A stretch of 50,942 bases of DNA, from positions 1 to 50,942 of the forward strand of contig CAYSWK010000007.1 in assembly GCA_964434735.1 (NCBI GenBank), given 5' to 3'. Positions 7,791-13,891 of this stretch are shown in pieces (position 1 is the stretch's first letter; the number at the start of each line of letters is the position of its first letter). Source of the DNA: CAYSWK01 sp964434735. GTDB taxonomy: Archaea; Micrarchaeota; Micrarchaeia; Anstonellales; Bilamarchaeaceae. The notes below the pieces were generated by a model, which worked only from the letters and a program-made list of their open reading frames with translations, searched no databases and had not been told where the DNA came from. The translations under genes were made by a program, and so were the position numbers.

Positions 7791-8282
7791 ATGGCTACAC
7801 CTCACAGACTTTCTTATCAAGGAAGGCTTTTAGCAAGCTTAGCTGATCCGCTTAGTTTTTTTCTTACTCGAACACCTCCTCAAAAACCACTTATACAAAA
7901 AGTATTACGAGAATTTGCACGTTTACAAGATGGGCAAGATAGGCTAGAAACAAGAATAGCATTAAAAAATATGCCTCGCGCAGATAAAGCTAACAATGTG
8001 GTAGACCTTTGTCGTGCGGTTGCAATATTTTTTAAAATGCCACAAATTGACATGCCCAATAATGCTTTATTTAAAACCTTAGAAATGCAGGGATTATATT
8101 CGAAAGACGGCATTAATAGGTATACCTACGAACCCAATGATGGAAAAATGGAGGTATATTTATTACTTGAAGGGAGACGACCGATACATTTTGAAATCGT
8201 TAAAGAGGTAGTTAGAAATATCGATCCAAATTCAGGACAGATTAAAAGTGAAACACCTGTGTTAGCAATAAATATTTTATAA
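7791..8282 (+). CDS. Hypothetical protein (163 aa)
   Basis: This is an orphan protein with no recognised family. The first 90 residues are basic and helical (PLIQKVLREFARLQDGQDRLETRIALKNM, then ANNVVDLCRAVAIFF). The rest is beta-rich (INRYTYEPNDGKMEVYLLLEGRR). TTTAAATA at about 7763-7770 is correctly placed about 25 bp upstream for a leaderless transcript beginning at the ATG. A 194-bp AT-rich gap without a gene precedes it; I see only this promoter there. Confidence 0.5.
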   Translation: MATPHRLSYQGRLLASLADPLSFFLTRTPPQKPLIQKVLREFARLQDGQDRLETRIALKNMPRADKANNVVDLCRAVAIFFKMPQIDMPNNALFKTLEMQGLYSKDGINRYTYEPNDGKMEVYLLLEGRRPIHFEIVKEVVRNIDPNSGQIKSETPVLAINIL

Positions 8283-8496
8283 GTAAACCATTTTTCTTTT
8301 TTAAAACCATATAAGTAAACCACCTAGTTTTGAAAATCACCTGTTTTGCCCCTATGGTTCACTGTATCAGTATTGATGCGAAATACCTGCCACAGGAAGG
8401 GTGCTTAAACGGAGGAAACATATCAAAAGAATGACTTTTGATACTTTTGGGATGGTTTTGGTGTACTGCTATGATGTGGAGTTTAGGAGGGTTTAC
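8283..8496. other. Intergenic region with a short direct repeat and a 9-bp hairpin
   Basis: ATAAGTAAACCA occurs at 8279-8290 and again at 8311-8322. A perfect hairpin with 9-bp stems TATCAAAAG/CTTTTGATA and loop AATGA lies at 8421-8443 and may end transcription from one or both sides. No ORF is convincing here. The GC content between about 8330 and 8410 is higher than in the surroundings, so a small RNA is possible but unsupported. Confidence 0.4.
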
Positions 8497-8997
8497 TTAT
8501 ATGATATATTTATATATTGATTTGCCCGTATATTCCCAGTCACAAATAGTACGATTATCATTTTCTTTTAGCATATTTTCGAACTGTTTTTTCTTAAGTG
8601 TGATTTTATTTATCGTTCTTAATGCAATTGAGTCTATCACTTGATAGTTATTTTTGTTGTAAAAATGCGCCAATTGTTTTTTTGAGATTATGGATTCATC
8701 AAGAGGTTGAAGTTGAGAAAGAATAAAATTACAATTATTATTTTTAGCATACAAAAAATTTAACAAGTACGATCCAATCCCCTTTCTTAAAAACTTCTTT
8801 TCAAAAATTTCTAGAGAGTATATTTCTATGAATTGAAGAACGTCCTTATAAGAAAACTTTGAAGCCTTAAGAGAAAACTGCTTATTTTTTGAGGAATTAA
8901 TCTCGAGTTCCATCTCAGCCTTAACATCGTTACAGGGTGTTTCAATATACTCTAGGTTGTGCCAAAAACCACTTTTATCTTTAAACGAATTATCCAT
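8497..8997 (-). CDS. GNAT-family acetyltransferase-like protein
   Basis: This is a 166-residue, AT-rich gene. The GNAT acetyl-CoA binding loop is visible as FLRKGIGSYLLNFLYAK (R-K-G-I-G-S, near residue 90), followed by a beta strand NFILSQLQP and the usual late motif QLAHFYNKNNYQVI. The substrate is not evident. The ATG at 8997 is chosen over a TTG at 9006. Base composition and lysine/asparagine richness are stronger than in the core genes, so recent transfer is plausible. It follows tspO on the same strand with a 33-bp gap. Confidence 0.65.
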   Translation of the reverse strand: MDNSFKDKSGFWHNLEYIETPCNDVKAEMELEINSSKNKQFSLKASKFSYKDVLQFIEIYSLEIFEKKFLRKGIGSYLLNFLYAKNNNCNFILSQLQPLDESIISKKQLAHFYNKNNYQVIDSIALRTINKITLKKKQFENMLKENDNRTICDWEYTGKSIYKYII

Positions 8998-9030
8998 ATT
9001 TCTCAATCTCTTTCATATTTTCTTAAACTA

Positions 9031-9498
9031 TTATGGATTCAAAACAAAAATATAGTAGTTTAACAAACTGGCAAAGGTTACCCACAAAAGATAGGGCACT
9101 AAAATCAATCCTGCCTTGCGATCAATTGCGTAAAACTTCCTTATTGTTAAGGCAATGGAAATCCATAGCAACACAATAATGATCAAACCGAGTAGGGGTG
9201 AACGAAATCCAAAGAAAGCAATTGACCATAACGCATTAAGCGCAAGTTGAACTCCGAAAATATTCAAAGCATCTTTTTTCAGTTTATTCTTGGAGGTATA
9301 AATCCAATACGCGGCAATGCCCATTAAAGTATAAAGTAATGTCCAAACAGGGCCGAAAACCCAATTTGGAGGACTAAAAGAAGGTTTAACAACGGTCACG
9401 TACCACGTCGGGATGGCACTAAACGTAAATACTGAGCCGATAATTCCTGCAAGTTGACAAATCACTATCGCAATGATCAATTCTTTCCATTTTACCAT
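9031..9498 (-). CDS. tspO: TspO/MBR family membrane protein
   Basis: This 155-residue protein has five membrane helices and the family's conserved aromatic segments: PTWYVTVVKPSFSPPNWVFGPVWTLLYTLMGIAAYWIY, LALNALWSIAFFG and PYLLWVTFASLLNYYIF. TspO proteins bind porphyrins and related ligands and are linked to stress and tetrapyrrole responses; the role in archaea is unclear. An in-frame TTG at 9507 is possible, but ATG 9498 with AAGGT upstream is better. It is probably co-transcribed with the GNAT gene downstream. Confidence 0.92.
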   Translation of the reverse strand: MVKWKELIIAIVICQLAGIIGSVFTFSAIPTWYVTVVKPSFSPPNWVFGPVWTLLYTLMGIAAYWIYTSKNKLKKDALNIFGVQLALNALWSIAFFGFRSPLLGLIIIVLLWISIALTIRKFYAIDRKAGLILVPYLLWVTFASLLNYYIFVLNP

Positions 9499-9533
9499 AG
9501 TTTTCAAACCTTTTTAGCTTTTCTTAAATAATT

Positions 9534-9989
9534 TTACTTTTCAGGTTCAACCTTACAAATCAATCGATTGATATCTTTAATAAGTTCTTCTTCGTTTTCA
9601 AATCTACTGGCCTCAAGAAGCCGTAATTTATCCTTTGCAGTAAGATATAGTTTCGTTTTAAATCCAAAACGGGAAAATGTATGTCGTAATGAGATCGAAT
9701 TAATATTCTCAATAGTTTTTTGCGTACCTAGTTGAGTAATAAAAATAATTTGCTTGGGTTTAATCTTAAGAATACGTACGGAGGTAACCGCAAAAAATAC
9801 GAATATTCCTGAAAAAATAAGTCCGCCTAGTGAATAAATAAGTATGTTTAGGTCGAAGTTAAAAATTACAAATATGAGCGTTATACTATAATATACTCCA
9901 AAGACAAACCCTAAAATTAAAAGAAATATATTACCAAGTGACTCTATCAAAGTAATTTTATATATTTTTTCGGATTTAGTATTTTTCAT
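9534..9989 (-). CDS. Hypothetical membrane protein with PH-like tail
   Basis: This 151-residue protein has two membrane helices (about residues 15-43 and 48-72) followed by a small beta domain (RILKIKPKQIIFITQLGTQKTIENINSISL) and a C-terminal helix. The layout resembles small PH-like or YcxB-like membrane proteins, but no family is certain. The ATG at 9989 has AT-rich TATA-like sequence upstream. It is 35 bp upstream of tspO on the same strand, so it may belong to the same transcript. Confidence 0.5.
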   Translation of the reverse strand: MKNTKSEKIYKITLIESLGNIFLLILGFVFGVYYSITLIFVIFNFDLNILIYSLGGLIFSGIFVFFAVTSVRILKIKPKQIIFITQLGTQKTIENINSISLRHTFSRFGFKTKLYLTAKDKLRLLEASRFENEEELIKDINRLICKVEPEK

Positions 9990-10046
9990 ACACTAAAAAA
10001 GTATATTTTTGAACTTTTTAACCTTATCTAATTATGATTTACCAAA

Positions 10047-10163
10047 CTACTTATACGCAAGCTCTTTCAGGACTGCCTTTTTTGACTTAATGAGTTCTGC
10101 CACTAACCCTTCGACGTAAACTTTGTTGCCTTCTTTTCTAATGAGTGGCTTTTTTTTATCCAT
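10047..10163 (-). CDS. 38-aa partner peptide downstream of the Fic/Doc-like gene
   Basis: A 38-residue ORF begins 6 bp after the stop of the Fic/Doc-like gene. The product starts MDKKKPLIRKEGNKVYVEGL and ends in a basic helix (LIKSKKAVLKELAYK). It is composed like a small antitoxin or regulatory peptide: a short strand pair, then one amphipathic basic helix. Toxin-antitoxin context is inferred only from the neighbour. No family was recognised. Confidence 0.45.
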   Translation of the reverse strand: MDKKKPLIRKEGNKVYVEGLVAELIKSKKAVLKELAYK

Positions 10164-10169
10164 CAATTA

Positions 10170-10694
10170 TCACTTTTGTTGTAAATACTTAGCAAAGAAG
10201 TCCTTTATAAGCCTTTTTATCTCGTGCTCGCTTGTGGTGCTTGAGTCTGCAAGTTTAACGATTTCGGCAGCTTCATCGGGAACACTCATTGCAATGTCCA
10301 AAAATTTGACTTTGAAACCTTCCAAAGTAGGATTTTTTGCATACAAATCATTCGTATGCAAAAGCACCAGTGCACAAATATAAGCAGTACTTTTGTTCCC
10401 TTCCGTAAAAGGATGGTTGCAAGCAATAGCATAGAACGTTTCCGTAGCTACATACAGCATATTCTTGAGATGATCTGAAGTATATCTGTGTGAATAATGC
10501 TGCAATACTTCAACAAGATGATCTAAATGGCCTTCATACCTCAAGGAATGCGGATCATTTTTACCTAATTTCTTTCGATAATCAATGATGTCCTTATTGA
10601 TTGCGACAATAATTTCTTTGGTTGGAATAATAATATGGTATTTTTCAAGGAAAATGAGTGAAGGAACGTCTTTTATTGCAGATAAATCCTCCAT
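10170..10694 (-). CDS. Fic/Doc-like protein with altered active-site motif
   Basis: This 174-residue helical protein has a Fic/Doc core. The motif is H94-P-F-T-E-G-N-K-S102 (NHPFTEGNKST), preceded by the usual helix ETFYAIAC. Canonical Fic AMP-transferases and Doc kinases read HxFx(D/E)GNxR; here the last arginine, which holds the nucleotide phosphates, is serine. The activity may therefore be lost or changed. Length and layout are closer to Doc toxins than to long Fic proteins. A 38-residue ORF follows after 6 bp. The start is supported by a TATA element centred at 10719, which it seems to share with the divergent gene at 10747. Confidence 0.7.
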   Translation of the reverse strand: MEDLSAIKDVPSLIFLEKYHIIIPTKEIIVAINKDIIDYRKKLGKNDPHSLRYEGHLDHLVEVLQHYSHRYTSDHLKNMLYVATETFYAIACNHPFTEGNKSTAYICALVLLHTNDLYAKNPTLEGFKVKFLDIAMSVPDEAAEIVKLADSSTTSEHEIKRLIKDFFAKYLQQK

Positions 10695-10715
10695 GATTAG
10701 AGTAATATTCTTAGA

Positions 10716-10722
10716 TTTATAA
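10716..10722. promoter_or_regulatory. Central TATA element between divergent starts 10694 and 10747
   Basis: TTTATAA is the only good TATA-like word in the 52-bp gap. Its centre is 25 nt from the minus-strand ATG (10694) and 28 nt from the plus-strand ATG (10747), so both genes could be leaderless from one bidirectional element. Confidence 0.45.
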
Positions 10723-10746
10723 CTCTTATCTTAATTAATGAGAGAT

Positions 10747-10983
10747 ATGGTAACCGATTACGAATTACTGATACAGTTAATCCGTAAGAACGATATAAAA
10801 AAAGTTGATGAGCTTATCTTTAGTTTACCTGGTACCGGAACCTCATCTTCAACACGGCTGAAAATACTCACTCAAAAGGATAAAAAGGGAAAAATTGCAG
10901 AAGAAATTGCGCATGAATTAGGATTTAAGGAAATCGAGAGCTTATTACAAAAAGAAAGAATTCGTATTGAATATTTTGAATAA
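10747..10983 (+). CDS. Small ankyrin-repeat-like protein
   Basis: This is a 78-residue protein. The segment DKKGKIAEEIAHELGFKEIESLLQKE (about residues 48-73) follows the ankyrin pattern D-x-x-G-x-T/I-A-x-x-x-A-x-x-x-G-x-x-E-I-x-x-L-L; the first 30 residues may form a second, degenerate repeat. An ATG at 10738 is in frame, but the distance from the TATA element at 10716-10722 favours 10747. A protein-binding role is inferred from the repeat only. It diverges from the Fic/Doc-like gene and its 3' end lies 5 bp from the converging nucleotidyltransferase gene. Confidence 0.5.
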   Translation: MVTDYELLIQLIRKNDIKKVDELIFSLPGTGTSSSTRLKILTQKDKKGKIAEEIAHELGFKEIESLLQKERIRIEYFE

Positions 10984-10987
10984 TGTT

Positions 10988-11551
10988 TCAAAAAGGAGGA
11001 GGCTGAATTGCGTACGAATACTCTGAATACAATGAGAACCTCCAGCGATTCATTAAAATATCAAAACAACGTCCACGTTCAGGTGTTTCTCCTCCGAATA
11101 AACTGACTGAAAGACCTGCGACAGTCTCAAGTCTCTCAAGTAAAGGATCACGAATAGTATAATGGTCAAGATGACGAATCATTTCTCGATTAGCAATAAT
11201 AAGAAGGTCAATATCACTTGTAGAAGCCCCTTTGTTAGTAACTTTGCCGTCTGCAGAAACGAGTTTTGGATCATGATTAAATTGACTTAAAAATGCCCGA
11301 TCTTCAGGAGTAAGTGCTTCGCCCGTATGGTGCTGCTTGGTTCCAATATCAAAAAGCCTTCGCGCTTCGGCTTCGGTTCGAAACGTTCCTCGCGCAACCG
11401 AACCGACAATAAAAATCCTTGGGGCAGTAGGTAATAGTGCAGTTTCTTGAATAACAGTTATGAATGAGTCTAAAAGAGGAAGTTTTTTGCCGTGAGAGTT
11501 AAAACAGGCAGGATGCAAGCGAAAAGGCTTGAATATGGGGATAAGACGCAT
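10988..11551 (-). CDS. Nucleotidyltransferase-fold protein with internal insertion
   Basis: This 187-residue protein carries the polymerase-beta-type nucleotidyltransferase signature: FIVGSVARGTF (about residues 47-57), then the metal-binding STSDIDLLII (about residues 110-119). In minimal MNT-type proteins these motifs are about 10-15 residues apart; here about 50 residues with DIGTKQHHTGEALTPEDRAFLSQF are inserted between them. Substrate is unknown. TTTTAAAATAT about 25 bp upstream of the ATG suggests a leaderless transcript. The 17-bp element at 11600-11616 lies farther upstream. Confidence 0.7.
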   Translation of the reverse strand: MRLIPIFKPFRLHPACFNSHGKKLPLLDSFITVIQETALLPTAPRIFIVGSVARGTFRTEAEARRLFDIGTKQHHTGEALTPEDRAFLSQFNHDPKLVSADGKVTNKGASTSDIDLLIIANREMIRHLDHYTIRDPLLERLETVAGLSVSLFGGETPERGRCFDILMNRWRFSLYSEYSYAIQPPPF

Positions 11552-11599
11552 ATCTTAAGATATAAGGTTGGGAATATTTTAAAATCATTAAAAATAATA

Positions 11600-11616
11600 G
11601 GTATTACACGTATTAC
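11600..11616 (-). promoter_or_regulatory. 17-bp repeat element GTAATACGTGTAATACC (copy 2)
   Basis: This is an exact copy of the 5567-5583 element, on the minus strand, about 50 bp upstream of the nucleotidyltransferase gene and also about 50 bp upstream of the RNA transcript proposed at 11666. Confidence 0.4.
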
Positions 11617-11665
11617 ATTTAAAAAATCCCAAGCTTTTTATAGTTCCGTATGCTAAAAGAATATT

Positions 11666-11919
11666 GCATGGGTGACAGAGCCCGGTCAAATGTGTGGCGC
11701 TTAGGAGAGCTTTTTGGCTTAGTATAAACTTATGGCAAAAACTTCGGAAAAAGCCATGAGGTCTAACTGCAAAACGCTCTATGATACGCCATGGCTTAGC
11801 GCCTGCGCAGGTTCAAACGTGTCCTGAGTTTCGTGTCGCGAGTTTGGTATGGAATTCTCCGTCAAAACTGGCTGCTGGAAACAGGAAACTGACATTCCTG
11901 CCCCATGCATTCTTTTTTT
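11666..11919 (+). ncRNA. Candidate structured RNA of about 245 nt, unidentified
   Basis: No ORF fits this GC-richer stretch. A TATA box (CTTTTTATAG, centred near 11639) places the transcription start at about 11665. The 5' end GCATGGG (11666-11672) pairs exactly with CCCATGC (11902-11908), and a T-run at 11911-11919 follows, as expected of a terminator. Inside the closing helix I can draw a long rod closed by GGCGCT/AGCGCC (with AGAGC/GCTCT and ATGGC/GCCAT pairing inside and a C-TTCG-G tip), a CAAAC/GTTTG hairpin, and a 3' hairpin GGAAT/ATTCC containing CTG-GAAA-CAG. I could not fit SRP RNA or RNase P RNA. It may act in trans, or be a leader of carA, whose own TATA box lies downstream at about 11925-11936. 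Confidence 0.6.
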
Positions 11920-11967
11920 CCGATTCATTTATATAATTTTACTGAGTAGTTTCATTTTGGGTCACAC

Positions 11968-13032
11968 GTGAACGGAGCACTTATTCTCAAAGACGGAACG
12001 GTTTTGTATGGAAAAGGGTTTGGTGCCCGCACGGAACGCATCGGAGAACTTGTTTTCAACACCTCAATGATAGGGTATCAAGAGGCATTAACCGACCCCA
12101 GTTATGCAGGACAAATTCTTTTGATGACATATCCGTTGATAGGAAATTACGGGATAGACTCAAAAAACAACGAATCATCATCCGTACACGTTGAAGGGTT
12201 TGCGGTGCACAACATGTGCGAGCATGAGGATCATCGCGACTCGATAAAAACGGTTGACTCCTTTCTTAAGGAAAGCAACGTGCCGGGGATTCATGGAATA
12301 GATACGCGATTCATCGTAAGGCATGTACGCTCACAAGGTGTGATGCCTGCCATTTTGGCTACGTATGAGGGAAACTGCAACACAAACGAATTAATGAAAC
12401 GATTGTCATTTGATTATTCAAGCGTTGATTTTGTTTCAAAAGTAACAACCAAAAAGCCGGAAATTTACGGGAATGAAAACAAAACAACAGTCGTGCTTAT
12501 AGATTACGGCGTAAAGATGAACATCGTACGGGAATTGGTACAACGAAAACTCAAAGTGGTTGTCGTACCTTCATGGTATACTGCAAAACAAATTAAGGAA
12601 TACGAACCACAAGGAATCCTTCTTTCAAATGGGCCAGGAGACCCCGCAATACTTACCGAGGCGCACAAAACGATCAGGGAACTCTCTGATTTGCCCTTAT
12701 TTGGCATCTGCCTTGGCCATCAGCTTATTACCCACGCATTTGGGGGAAACACGTATAAGCTCAAATTCGGCCATAGGGGGGGAAATCACCCGGTGCTTGA
12801 TAAGGTGCGAAATAAAGTAGTCATAACGACCCAAAACCACGGATTTGCAACGCAAAATGTTCCAAAGGATTTTGAGGTAACGCACCTCAACCTAAACGAC
12901 TCAACGATTGAGGGTATCAGGCACACGAGTAAGCCTATTTTTTCGGTGCAATACCACCCTGAAAGCTCACCAGGGCCTGAAGACTCAAAGTACCTTTTTG
13001 ACCAATTCGTAAAAAACATACTCAAACGGTGA
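11968..13032 (+). CDS. carA: Carbamoyl-phosphate synthase small (glutaminase) subunit
   Basis: This 354-residue subunit releases ammonia from glutamine for CarB. The N-terminal CarA domain (LILKDGTVLYGKGFGA) is followed by a class I glutamine amidotransferase domain with the catalytic Cys248 in GICLGHQ and the His-Glu pair in HPESSPGPEDS near residue 330. The start is GTG; a TATA box at about 11925-11936 (ATTTATATAATT) would give a very short leader. It is the first gene of a three-gene operon; the carbamoyltransferase follows after 4 bp. Confidence 0.95.
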   Translation: MNGALILKDGTVLYGKGFGARTERIGELVFNTSMIGYQEALTDPSYAGQILLMTYPLIGNYGIDSKNNESSSVHVEGFAVHNMCEHEDHRDSIKTVDSFLKESNVPGIHGIDTRFIVRHVRSQGVMPAILATYEGNCNTNELMKRLSFDYSSVDFVSKVTTKKPEIYGNENKTTVVLIDYGVKMNIVRELVQRKLKVVVVPSWYTAKQIKEYEPQGILLSNGPGDPAILTEAHKTIRELSDLPLFGICLGHQLITHAFGGNTYKLKFGHRGGNHPVLDKVRNKVVITTQNHGFATQNVPKDFEVTHLNLNDSTIEGIRHTSKPIFSVQYHPESSPGPEDSKYLFDQFVKNILKR

Positions 13033-13036
13033 ACGC

Positions 13037-13891
13037 ATGAAGCACATACTAAGTACTGAAGGGATGACCAAGGAATTTGTAGATGCAGTTATTTCAAAAT
13101 CACTTGAAATGAAAAATACCGTATCACCGCGCCTTGGGAAAAGTGCTGCACTCCTTTTCAACAGGCCAAGTACGCGAACAATCGTTTCGTTTGAGGCGGC
13201 ACTTGAACAGATGGGATATGGCTCCATACATCTTGATTATGGGTTCACGCAATTGGTACGGGGCGAGGACATGAAAGATGTTGCACGCACACTCAACGAA
13301 TACGTTGCGTTAATCGTTGCACGATTATTTCCCCATACGGAGCTTGAAAAGCTGGCAGCGCACTCAAAAATGCCAGTCATCAATGCTGGAAGCGATGTGG
13401 AACATCCCTGCCAGGCACTTGCTGATATCTTAACATTACACCAGGAAGGGCTTTTGAAAAAAGGCACAAAAATGGCATACGTAGGTGAATCAACAGACGG
13501 CGTAGTGCGTTCATTGGCACGATTATGTAAATTATACGGAGTTGAATTGACGATTGTGGGACCTACCGGGTTTGTACATGCATTTGATAATGTAAAAGTT
13601 GAGCACAACATATCCTTCATCAATTCATGTGATGTGGTGTATGTCAATTCCTGGCTTAAGGGATCTTTGCAGGATGAGGATCCAAAAAAGGTAAAGGGAT
13701 TCCTCTCATTCCAAGTAAATGAAGATACACTCACCTCACCAAGCGTAAAAGTAATGCACCCTCAACCGGCATTCAGGGGCGTTGAGATTTCGGATTCAGT
13801 CCTTGATGGGGCATACTTAGTGCCAAAGCAGGCAAAAAATAGAATGTATGTACAGAAAGCGCTCATTTCACTTGTTACGGGATCAACATGA
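13037..13891 (+). CDS. Aspartate/ornithine carbamoyltransferase-family enzyme
   Basis: This 284-residue enzyme belongs to the transcarbamylase family and lies between carA and carB, so it should use their carbamoyl phosphate. The carbamoyl-phosphate site is intact: S45-T-R47-T, R96, H123-P-C-Q126. HPCQ is the ornithine-type form (aspartate enzymes have HPTQ). But the second arginine of STRTR is Ile49, the ornithine HCLP motif reads H241-P-Q-P, and the substrate loop reads DVVYVNSWLKGS (199-210) instead of the SMG loop. The SW form recalls acetylornithine- and YgeW-like transcarbamylases. It may be ArgF or PyrB in role, or act on another amine. It overlaps carB by 4 bp. Confidence 0.8.
   Translation: MKHILSTEGMTKEFVDAVISKSLEMKNTVSPRLGKSAALLFNRPSTRTIVSFEAALEQMGYGSIHLDYGFTQLVRGEDMKDVARTLNEYVALIVARLFPHTELEKLAAHSKMPVINAGSDVEHPCQALADILTLHQEGLLKKGTKMAYVGESTDGVVRSLARLCKLYGVELTIVGPTGFVHAFDNVKVEHNISFINSCDVVYVNSWLKGSLQDEDPKKVKGFLSFQVNEDTLTSPSVKVMHPQPAFRGVEISDSVLDGAYLVPKQAKNRMYVQKALISLVTGST

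Noticed and set aside
11806..11822. tRNA T-loop-like GGTTCAAAC
   Set aside because: No matching T stem follows and no cloverleaf can be drawn; it is part of the structured RNA.
11666..11919. RNase P RNA or SRP RNA as identity of the structured RNA
   Set aside because: The 5' ACAGAGCCCGG string is like an RNase P word but at the wrong end, the matching GGAAAGTCC block is absent, and the SRP helix 8 motif is not found on either strand.
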